Source of the DNA: Candidatus Bathyarchaeota archaeon
GTDB taxonomy: Archaea > Thermoproteota > Bathyarchaeia > TCS64
Assembly (NCBI GenBank): GCA_013619005.1
Contig: JABXKY010000076.1
Location: 1-6,479 of the forward strand
Length of the DNA: 6,479 nucleotides
Direction of reading: 5' to 3'
Positions 1 to 5,016 of this stretch are shown here, in pieces. A model generated the notes under the pieces. That model saw only the letters and a program-made list of their open reading frames with translations. It was not told the DNA's origin and made no database searches. A program made the translations under genes and the position numbers. The first letter of the stretch is position 1, and every line of letters starts with the position of its first letter.

Positions 1-1
1 G

Positions 2-1087
2 GCTAATATCACTGGAACCGGGGATAGCGTCGAGATTGATCTCCTTGGGTGCAGGACCTATCCCTATGATGCCCAGGTCAGAGAGCGTGTCTTCGACCTC
101 TTCAACCCAGGCGGGAGCACTGTTCAAGATGTCTGCGAGATGAATTTTGTGGTGGGTGAAGCCTTCGGTGAGGCGGCAAATCACCTCATGGATGACCTTA
201 ATGTTCACCGTGATCAAGTGGATCTAATTGGAAGCCACGGGCAGACCATATGGCATCAACCGTCAGCGGAGCCTGTTTCAGGGTACAGCGCCAGGTCCAC
301 ACTGCAGATCGGTGAACCAACTGTAATTTCCGAGAAAACGGGGCTCCCAGTGGTATCTGATTTCCGCAAGGCTGACATGGCAGTAGGCGGCGAAGGCGCC
401 CCATTAACGCCCTACCTGGATTATGTTCTACACAGGGACCCAGATGAGAACAGGATTCTTCAGAACATCGGGGGTATATCGAACCTTACGTATCTTCCAG
501 CAGGTGCCTCACCGCGAGATGTCGTTGCGTTTGATACCGGTCCCGGGAACATGATAATCGATGCGCTGGTGAAACAATATACCGGTGCTAGCTTTGATGT
601 TGATGGTAATTTTGCGCGTGGAGGTGATGCAAACACACAGCTCATTGAGGAGTTGCTGTCCCACCCATTTTACACACAAAAACCCCCCAAGACCACGGGG
701 AGGGAGACCTTCGGTGATGCGTACTCTGAAAAAATTGCTGCTAGAGCAGGCGAACTCAAGATTCTCCCCGAGGACGTCGTAGCTACGGTCACCATGCTCA
801 CCGTCCAGACCATTATCAACGCCTACATGACCCAGCTTCCTGAGAAAATTGACGCCGTCTATGTTTCTGGAGGAGGCGCCAAGAACCCCTTGATAGTTGA
901 AGGGCTGAGTAAGGGACTCAACGCACCGGTTCATGATTACTCGGTGCTTGGGATATCTGGAGAAGCAAAGGAAGCCCTGCTTGTGGCGTTGTTGGCAAAC
1001 GAGAACGTTATGGGGACGCCGTGTAACATGGTGTCAGCTACTGGCGCCCGGAGACAGGTTGTCTTGGGCTACTGTACCTGGGTCTAA
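2..1087 (+). CDS. anmK: Anhydro-N-acetylmuramic acid kinase, 5'-truncated by window edge
   Basis: The frame is open from base 2 to the TAA at 1085-1087, giving 361 visible residues. The family is usually about 370-390 residues, so only some 20 residues are missing, including the N-terminal MSGTS-type phosphate-binding loop. AnmK, an ASKHA-fold sugar kinase, hydrolyses the 1,6-anhydro ring of anhydroMurNAc and phosphorylates it with ATP to give MurNAc-6-phosphate in the cytoplasm. Diagnostic motifs appear in family order: GSHGQTIWH, LQIGEP, DFRKADMAVGGEGAPL, QNIGGISNL, FDTGPGNM (its Asp, at 533-535, is the expected catalytic base), PPKTTGRETF, VSGGGAKNP, LGISGEAKEA and SATGARRQVVLG near the C-terminus. 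The ATG at 140 is internal, because homology continues upstream of it (ANITGTGDSVEIDLLG and so on). It is convergent with the downstream peptidase, 37 bp apart. All visible key motifs are intact, so the enzyme is probably active. Whether an archaeal homologue uses a peptidoglycan-derived substrate is unknown. Confidence 0.93.
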   Translation, partial: ANITGTGDSVEIDLLGCRTYPYDAQVRERVFDLFNPGGSTVQDVCEMNFVVGEAFGEAANHLMDDLNVHRDQVDLIGSHGQTIWHQPSAEPVSGYSARSTLQIGEPTVISEKTGLPVVSDFRKADMAVGGEGAPLTPYLDYVLHRDPDENRILQNIGGISNLTYLPAGASPRDVVAFDTGPGNMIIDALVKQYTGASFDVDGNFARGGDANTQLIEELLSHPFYTQKPPKTTGRETFGDAYSEKIAARAGELKILPEDVVATVTMLTVQTIINAYMTQLPEKIDAVYVSGGGAKNPLIVEGLSKGLNAPVHDYSVLGISGEAKEALLVALLANENVMGTPCNMVSATGARRQVVLGYCTWV

Positions 1088-1124
1088 CGTGGGTCTGCTT
1101 CAACTCTCCTTATATGGATGGGGA
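1088..1124. other. Convergent intergenic gap between anmK and the M28 peptidase
   Basis: These 37 bp separate two stop codons, the TAA of anmK and the TAA of the peptidase gene. No hairpin and no T-tract long enough to call a terminator is visible on either strand. On + there is only a pyrimidine-rich stretch (CTTCAACTCTCCTTA). Confidence 0.6.
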
Positions 1125-2531
1125 TTATCTGGGAGACTCTGGGTGCCACTTCAACTGGACCTCCAGTGTCTTCCTCATCCCAGATTTCTCCAGACTCTTC
1201 ACGATCTTCTTCAAAGGCGTGTGCTTGGCGATCTTCTTCCTCTGGGTCGCTAGTCTAAGCAGTAGTCTCGCCATGAGCATGGTGCCCTCCTGAAGGTTTC
1301 TTGGGTCCACCTTGTCCATGTAGTCGGCCGTTGTATGCCCCCATCCCCTGCCCTGAACCAGCTGTCGCATGCTGGGCTCCTCGTGCATGTAGATTGCGGG
1401 TATACCCTGCATCACGAATGGCCAGTGATCGCTGGCTGCGCTCATTCCAGCACGAATGCTCGTTGGATAGGCTACCTCTTCGAGGAACTCCTCTATCCAC
1501 TGCCTCATCGCAGGTGGTTGGTAAACTGTGAAGGCCGCGTGTTTCATCCCATCGGTGTAGGCTAAACCACCGAGCTCAAGGTTTACCATTATGGCGGTGC
1601 TCTCCGTTTGATCCAGGTGGTCAGCAACGTAACAAGTGCTACCTGTGACCCCAATCTCCTCACAGGCGAAGCATATGAAGCGGATGCCTCGTCTGAATTT
1701 ACCCTCATAGGGCTTCAGGACGCGGGCAAGCTCCATGGTTACGGCGGTTCCGCTCAGGTTGTCCATGGCGCCCTGTGCGATATCATGGCCATCGTAGTGT
1801 CCTCCCACAACTATCCATTCATCCGTCCTTCCAGGTAGCTCTGCAACAATGTTCGCCGAGACGCTGTCCGGCTTCACCTTGCTGGCGTCTGAAAACTTTA
1901 CTCGAAGCGGCTTCCCTTTTGCGAGGCGCTGCATTAGTTTACCGGTCTCGAGGCTGACGCCGATGCCCGGAATCTCCCCTCCCATCCTGTAACTGGGACG
2001 CAAGCTTCCGGTGGGCGCCAACTGGCCTGGGTTATGGTTCATAAATATGAAGCCCACGGCTCCATACTTCACCGCGTAGCCATACTTGGTGCGCCTGTGC
2101 ACCCGTTTACCCGTAGGACTCGTAGCGCTACTGCACAACACTATCTTCCCTTTAACATCCGCAGAGACAACTGCCTCAAACTCCTCTGGGCTACCCGTTC
2201 CAAGGTCGACAACCTCAGCGTCAACATTTCCCCCGGGGCTCATGGCCAGGCTAATTGCATTGAACTCCCGCTTCACCGGCTCTTTCATTTCAAGGGTGAC
2301 TACCCCTCTTTTCCAACCAAAATACGTGAAGGGGATGGCTCGGGCGTTTTCATATCCATACTCTTTGAGTTTTTTGACCAAGTATTCTTGTGCCTGTTTC
2401 TCGCTTGGGGTTCCAGGGAACCTGCTTCCTATATCATCTGCGAGAATCAGCATATTTTCATATATCTGGCTTGTCTGCCAGATCTCTCCAATCAGATCTT
2501 TCTCCGTCTTGAGGTATCTCTCAGTAAGCAT
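1125..2531 (-). CDS. M28-family zinc metallopeptidase (aminopeptidase) with PA domain
   Basis: This 468-residue protein is predicted to release N-terminal residues from peptides using two zinc ions. The N-terminal part carries the M28 signature GSRFPGTPSEKQAQEYL (about 35-51). A protease-associated (PA) domain is inserted at about 95-225. The catalytic half has all expected ligands in order: H245 and D247 (GGHYDGH), bridging D257 (AMDNLSG), catalytic E291 with ligand E292 (ACEEIG), E319 (NLELGG, where Asp is more usual) and H399 (WGHTT). SDHWPF (367-372) is also typical. There is no signal peptide or membrane segment, so it is probably cytoplasmic. The tail after about 430 is lysine/arginine-rich and lies outside the usual domain. 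The ATG at 2531 is supported by GTGATCC three bases upstream; the only nearby upstream ATG (2542) is out of frame and followed at once by TGA. The natural substrate cannot be read from the sequence. Confidence 0.9.
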   Translation of the reverse strand: MLTERYLKTEKDLIGEIWQTSQIYENMLILADDIGSRFPGTPSEKQAQEYLVKKLKEYGYENARAIPFTYFGWKRGVVTLEMKEPVKREFNAISLAMSPGGNVDAEVVDLGTGSPEEFEAVVSADVKGKIVLCSSATSPTGKRVHRRTKYGYAVKYGAVGFIFMNHNPGQLAPTGSLRPSYRMGGEIPGIGVSLETGKLMQRLAKGKPLRVKFSDASKVKPDSVSANIVAELPGRTDEWIVVGGHYDGHDIAQGAMDNLSGTAVTMELARVLKPYEGKFRRGIRFICFACEEIGVTGSTCYVADHLDQTESTAIMVNLELGGLAYTDGMKHAAFTVYQPPAMRQWIEEFLEEVAYPTSIRAGMSAASDHWPFVMQGIPAIYMHEEPSMRQLVQGRGWGHTTADYMDKVDPRNLQEGTMLMARLLLRLATQRKKIAKHTPLKKIVKSLEKSGMRKTLEVQLKWHPESPR

Positions 2532-2534
2532 GTT

Positions 2535-2541
2535 GGATCAC
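2535..2541 (-). promoter_or_regulatory. Ribosome binding site of the M28 peptidase gene
   Basis: The - strand reads GTGATCC, then AAC, then the ATG at 2531. GTGATCC pairs with GGATCAC of the usual 16S 3' end (GGATCACCTCC). It is the downstream half of the extended Shine-Dalgarno sequence, so the short 3-nt gap still places the anti-SD in normal register. It fixes the start codon and implies a leadered transcript, unlike the neighbouring genes. Confidence 0.55.
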
Positions 2542-2659
2542 ATGAATTGTTGTTAAGTTTGTATTATCAGTTATGATTGGTAGAGCCCACATATGTCCCC
2601 AAAAAAAGGTGTTTGTATACGGAAAAGTTAATTATCCGCAATAAATGCTACACAAAACC

Positions 2660-2666
2660 GTTATAC
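2660..2666 (+). promoter_or_regulatory. TATA-like element of the GNAT gene
   Basis: GTTATAC is centred about 29 bp before the ATG at 2692, with an A-rich stretch (ACAAAACC) directly upstream where a BRE would sit. There is no Shine-Dalgarno sequence between the box and the ATG. Together these suggest transcription starting at or very near the start codon. An alternative, AGTTAATTAT at about 2627-2635, would give a leader of roughly 30-35 nt. Confidence 0.45.
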
Positions 2667-2691
2667 CATCACTGAACGTTAACATATTGGC

Positions 2692-3195
2692 ATGGAGCAG
2701 AAGACATACACCCTAAACGATGGAAGGGAGGTTCATCTGAGACCCCTTCAGCCCTCGGACAAGGAGCAGCTTGTCCAGTTGTACCGCTCCATGTCCGACA
2801 GTGCGTTGAGGTGGACTAAGGCGCCGACGGGGGAGCAGATCGAGCAGATAATCCAGTACCCGGACTATTACATCAGCCTGGTCACCGAACACAATGATAC
2901 GATCATTGGCCACGGTGAGATAAAGAAGGACTCAGAGAAGAGGAACGGTGACCTCAACATCCACCTGCACCAGGACTACCACGGCGTCGGCCTTGGCACC
3001 ATGATGATGATCGCCCTCATGAGCGACGCCAACGGGCAGGAACTCCACAGGATCAACCTCCAGGTGGCCGCAGAGAACAGGAAGGCCGTGAGGCTGTTCA
3101 GGAAGTTCGGGTTCCAGCAGCAGCGCACCATCAGGGAGACATCTAGGCGAACGGAGCACGACGCGTACATCATGTCCAAGGTACTCAAAGTGTGA
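2692..3195 (+). CDS. GNAT-family N-acetyltransferase
   Basis: This 167-residue single-domain protein has the usual length for a GNAT enzyme. It is expected to transfer the acetyl group of acetyl-CoA to an amine on a small molecule or protein N-terminus. The N-terminal strand VHLRPLQPSDKEQL (about 14-27) is typical. GHGEIKKD (73-80) forms the central strand, DYHGVGLGTMMM (95-106) is the acetyl-CoA pyrophosphate loop (motif A), and INLQVAAENRKAVRLFRKFGF (121-141) is motif B. Two deviations are seen: His97 stands where Gln/Arg is normal in the Q/R-x-x-G-x-G loop, and Phe136 stands where many members have the general-acid Tyr (LY..LGF). The ATG at 2692 is supported by the TATA-like box about 29 bp upstream. 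The gene lies 39 bp before the HAD gene on the same strand, but that gene has its own promoter. The substrate is unknown. Confidence 0.9.
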   Translation: MEQKTYTLNDGREVHLRPLQPSDKEQLVQLYRSMSDSALRWTKAPTGEQIEQIIQYPDYYISLVTEHNDTIIGHGEIKKDSEKRNGDLNIHLHQDYHGVGLGTMMMIALMSDANGQELHRINLQVAAENRKAVRLFRKFGFQQQRTIRETSRRTEHDAYIMSKVLKV

Positions 3196-3203
3196 CTGTA
3201 TGG

Positions 3204-3210
3204 GTTATAT
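3204..3210 (+). promoter_or_regulatory. TATA-like element of the HAD hydrolase gene
   Basis: GTTATAT lies in the 39-bp gap after the GNAT stop codon, centred about 27-28 bp before the ATG at 3235. That is the spacing expected if the transcript begins at the start codon. No Shine-Dalgarno sequence precedes the ATG (the upstream bases read GCGTATTCTGACAAC). Confidence 0.55.
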
Positions 3211-3234
3211 CCCCGGCGAGCGTATTCTGACAAC

Positions 3235-3912
3235 ATGATCAAGGCCGTCATATTTGATTACGGGGGGACACTGGCCGAATCCAATACGTCATGGAACGAC
3301 GTATCAGAGAAGGCGGTCGAATGTCTATCCCTTGATGGAATCGATGTCAAGGCAATTGACTTCCAGAACGCAATCATGGACACCGTCGAGTGGAGGAGGA
3401 CCATCCACACCGAGGGAAGGGAGGCTGACAGCCACGAGTTCTTCAACCACGCCCTCGGGATACTCGGACACTCCGCAGGCAGGGATGCAACGGACGAGCT
3501 TGAGATGTACGTGTACGAGGCAGGAGAAACTGAATGGCTCGCCGACCTTGATGCACTCCTCCCGTCCCTCTCAGAGAACTATAAAATCGCGTTACTGTCA
3601 AACGCCTGGCTAGAGGCGCCCAGGCAGACACTCAGGGACAAGGGCTACGGCAGGTGGTTCGATGTCATGGTCTGCAGCTACGACATCAAAATATCCAAGC
3701 CTGATCCCAGGATATTCCAGCACACCCTCAACCTGCTTGAAGTAGATGCATCCGAAGCGGTGATGGTCGGTGATAGCATAAAGGCGGACATCGAGGGGGC
3801 CATCAACGCGGGATTGGAGGCTATCTGGGTTGATGACGAGGGCACGGGCGAGTGGAAGGGTCACACCGTGAAAAACATCTCAGAGTTACCCGAGATGTTG
3901 AAGAAAATCTAG
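3235..3912 (+). CDS. HAD-superfamily hydrolase (HAD-IA-like)
   Basis: This 225-residue protein is predicted to be a cytoplasmic phosphatase or related hydrolase with a Rossmann-like core and a helical cap. Motif I is FDYGGTL with nucleophile D8 and T12. The cap occupies about 15-95. Motif II is LLSNAW (S122), motif III is KPDPRIF (K155), and motif IV is VGDSIKADIEGAINAG (D180, D185). In a classical HAD phosphatase the residue two after the nucleophile is a second Asp, the general acid/base; here it is Gly10. DxGG variants are common in some HAD-IA branches, and phosphatase activity may be weak or the reaction different. The ATG at 3235 is supported by the TATA-like box. The stop codon overlaps that of the convergent flavoprotein gene by 4 bp. 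The substrate cannot be inferred; 2-haloacid dehalogenase is an alternative, but its specific signature was not checked. Confidence 0.88.
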   Translation: MIKAVIFDYGGTLAESNTSWNDVSEKAVECLSLDGIDVKAIDFQNAIMDTVEWRRTIHTEGREADSHEFFNHALGILGHSAGRDATDELEMYVYEAGETEWLADLDALLPSLSENYKIALLSNAWLEAPRQTLRDKGYGRWFDVMVCSYDIKISKPDPRIFQHTLNLLEVDASEAVMVGDSIKADIEGAINAGLEAIWVDDEGTGEWKGHTVKNISELPEMLKKI

Positions 3913-4457
3913 GGCTGGACAAGGGCGCGCCCGATGTCCTCTGCCCTGCTTAGAAGAGCTGAGTTGTCCTTCACGGGCTGCTTGACGACCCCATGCACCT
4001 TGAGGGAGTCCACGACCTTGATGCCGTGGCATGCATCTATCATACCGGTAAACCAGTCCACCACCTCGCCGTATATTTCATCGTTGTCCTCCTCGTAGGT
4101 TAGGGCGAACACGGCCTTCCTCCCCTTGAGGGGCTTCGCGTGGTAGTAAGGGAAGATCCTGTCAACGAATAGCTTGAACTGGGCCGTAACATGGTCAAAG
4201 TACACGGGTGACGCGAAGACGTACGCGTCGCTTGACTCCATGTCCGCGTATATCTCCTGCATGTCATCGTCCGTGATTATGCACTCGTTGGCTTTCTCGC
4301 AATGGTAGCACCCTGTGCACCCCTTGATGTTCTTCGCACCCAGGAAGTGTATCTTTATCTCGGCGCCTGACCCCTCGACACCCTCAAGTATAGCGGAGAC
4401 AAGGTTGGCGCAGTTCCCGTTCCTGCGGGGACTGCCAACAAACGCGGTTACTTTCAT
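3909..4457 (-). CDS. Iron-sulfur flavoprotein-like NADPH-dependent FMN reductase
   Basis: This 182-residue flavodoxin-fold protein probably binds FMN and shuttles electrons in the cytoplasm. The FMN phosphate loop is GSPRRNGNC (8-16). A compact cysteine cluster follows: C47, C50, C53 and C59 (CTGCYHCEKANEC, spacing C-x2-C-x2-C-x5-C). This matches the 4Fe-4S motif C-x2-C-x2-C-x4-7-C described for archaeal iron-sulfur flavoprotein (Isf). DDDMQEIYADMESSDAYVFASPVYF (63-87) is the typical next block, including the FASPVYF loop near the flavin. The same cysteine pattern also occurs in general flavodoxin-family reductases, so the presence of the cluster is likely but not proven. The ATG at 4457 is supported by a strong TATA box 26 bp upstream and the lack of a ribosome binding site. 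The gene is divergent from an ArsR regulator across 115 bp, which suggests repressor control. Known Isf roles (oxidative-stress defence, electron transfer) are family knowledge. Confidence 0.87.
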   Translation of the reverse strand: MKVTAFVGSPRRNGNCANLVSAILEGVEGSGAEIKIHFLGAKNIKGCTGCYHCEKANECIITDDDMQEIYADMESSDAYVFASPVYFDHVTAQFKLFVDRIFPYYHAKPLKGRKAVFALTYEEDNDEIYGEVVDWFTGMIDACHGIKVVDSLKVHGVVKQPVKDNSALLSRAEDIGRALVQP

Positions 4458-4477
4458 ACAGGGACACGGGGAACCGC

Positions 4478-4488
4478 GTTATATAAAC
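4478..4488 (-). promoter_or_regulatory. TATA box of the iron-sulfur flavoprotein gene
   Basis: The - strand reads GTTTATATAAC, the best TATA box in the window, centred about 26 bp before the ATG at 4457. No Shine-Dalgarno sequence lies between them (GCGGTTCCCCGTGTCCCTGT), so a leaderless transcript is likely. The core TTATATAA (4479-4486) is its own reverse complement, so the box could in principle also serve the divergent regulator gene. Confidence 0.65.
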
Positions 4489-4503
4489 GGGGGAATGTTG
4501 TGG

Positions 4504-4523
4504 GATATATCTACATACATATC
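4504..4523. promoter_or_regulatory. Candidate ArsR operator and arsR-side TATA element
   Basis: GATATATCTACATACATATC is an imperfect inverted repeat with GATAT/ATATC arms, 14 of 20 positions symmetric. It lies between the flavoprotein TATA box and the regulator start. AT-rich imperfect palindromes of this size are typical ArsR-family targets. Its left part, GATATATC (4504-4511), is itself palindromic and could be the TATA box for the regulator, with transcription starting near 4533. A repressor bound here would then block its own gene and might reach the flavoprotein promoter. AT-rich promoters give such symmetry by chance, so this remains a candidate. Confidence 0.35.
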
Positions 4524-4559
4524 ATTTTGTCCAGTAACAACGAGTTGCCTCCGTAACCC

Positions 4560-4563
4560 GGAG
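4560..4563 (+). promoter_or_regulatory. Possible ribosome binding site of the ArsR gene
   Basis: GGAG lies 9 nt before the GTG at 4573 and supports that start. It falls in the 3' arm of a small potential hairpin, CTCCG-TAACC-CGGAG (4549-4563), which could partly hide it in the mRNA. The match is short and could be chance. Confidence 0.35.
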
Positions 4564-4572
4564 CGACCCAGA

Positions 4573-4917
4573 GTGATATTAAACGATACAGTCAGTACAT
4601 ACGAGCAAGTCGAAGCCACAATCGAGGTTGACGAGCTTGACAGGCGTTCCGATATTTTCAAGGCACTGGGCGACAGGAACAGGCTCAAACTCCTCTACCT
4701 CCTCATGGATGGAGAGAAATGTGTCTCAGACCTCCTACCCTTCTTTGACATCCTCCAGCCCACCGTATCCATCCACCTACTCATGCTCCAAGACCTCGGG
4801 CTCCTCAAGGCCCGGAGGGACGGCCGAAGACGGTATTACAGCCTCGCCAGCGAAGACGTCCTAATCCAACTCGACAGGTTCTGCGAGCGCATAGACAGGG
4901 CAATCCCCAGAAAATAG
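4573..4917 (+). CDS. ArsR/SmtB-type winged-helix transcriptional regulator
   Basis: From a GTG start this is a 114-residue protein, the normal size for a one-domain ArsR repressor. FKALGDRNRLKLLYLL (29-44) is the family's first core helix. CVSDLLPFFDILQPTVSIHLLMLQDLGLL (50-78) is the helix-turn-helix with recognition helix QPTVSIHLLML, and KARRDGRRRYYSL (79-91) is the basic beta-wing. Such proteins are dimers that leave DNA when metal, thiol oxidation or another ligand is sensed. In E. coli ArsR the metal site is ELCVCDL; here the matching segment is EKCVSDL, keeping C50 but with Ser52 for the second Cys. C104 is the only other Cys. The reading frame is open far upstream, with an ATG at 4495 and others inside the antisense flavoprotein gene, but residues before the GTG show no regulator-like sequence. 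The start is therefore uncertain. Likely target: the divergent flavoprotein gene and itself. Confidence 0.85.
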   Translation: MILNDTVSTYEQVEATIEVDELDRRSDIFKALGDRNRLKLLYLLMDGEKCVSDLLPFFDILQPTVSIHLLMLQDLGLLKARRDGRRRYYSLASEDVLIQLDRFCERIDRAIPRK

Positions 4918-5016
4918 TCCGTTATTGCACGCCACTTGACACAAGACGCCGTTTCAGGTGCCCAGATAGTGTAAAAAAATTCTCGTTATGAAAGGTTACT
5001 TGATGCAAAAGAGGGG
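4918..5016. other. Convergent intergenic gap between arsR and the permease
   Basis: These 99 bp between two stop codons contain the T7 tract that probably ends permease transcription (see the terminator entry). No clear stem-loop or T-tract for the regulator was found on +, and no small gene is evident. Confidence 0.5.
4973..4979 (-). terminator. T-tract terminator of the LctP-like permease gene
   Basis: On - there is a run of seven T (A7 on +) about 38 bp after the permease stop codon. Archaeal RNA polymerase stops at T-rich tracts without needing a hairpin, and no stem is visible upstream of this tract. Confidence 0.45.

Larger units (their letters stand above)
2532..2691. other. Divergent promoter region between the M28 and GNAT genes
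   Basis: This 160-bp AT-rich spacer lies between two gene starts that point away from each other. It holds the peptidase ribosome binding site at its left end and the GNAT TATA-like box at 2660-2666. No convincing TATA box for the peptidase was found at a distance that leaves room for its leader; weak candidates on - are GATAATAC (2561-2568) and AAACTTAA. There is an A7 run at 2601-2607 and an imperfect 19-bp palindrome at 2620-2638. No small gene is evident. Confidence 0.6.

Noticed and set aside
140..142. ATG at 140 as start of anmK
   Set aside because: Upstream codons back to base 2 are in frame and match the AnmK N-terminal region, so this Met is internal.
509..934. Open frame on - opposite anmK (141 codons)
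   Set aside because: It is a shadow of the conserved anmK reading frame and has no recognisable motif.
2034..2576. Long open frames on + opposite the M28 peptidase (180 and 156 codons)
   Set aside because: They lie antisense to a gene with all catalytic motifs intact, and their translations show no recognisable domain or sensible composition.
2601..2607. A7 run as a T-tract terminator on the minus strand
   Set aside because: It lies upstream of both divergent genes, so no known transcript ends there on -.
4315..4572. N-terminal extension of the ArsR protein by up to 86 residues from the ATG at 4315
   Set aside because: The extension lies mostly antisense to the flavoprotein gene and its promoter, and reads as proline- and serine-rich noise. 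The ATG at 4495 cannot be fully excluded, but it lies next to the TATA boxes, before any likely transcript start.
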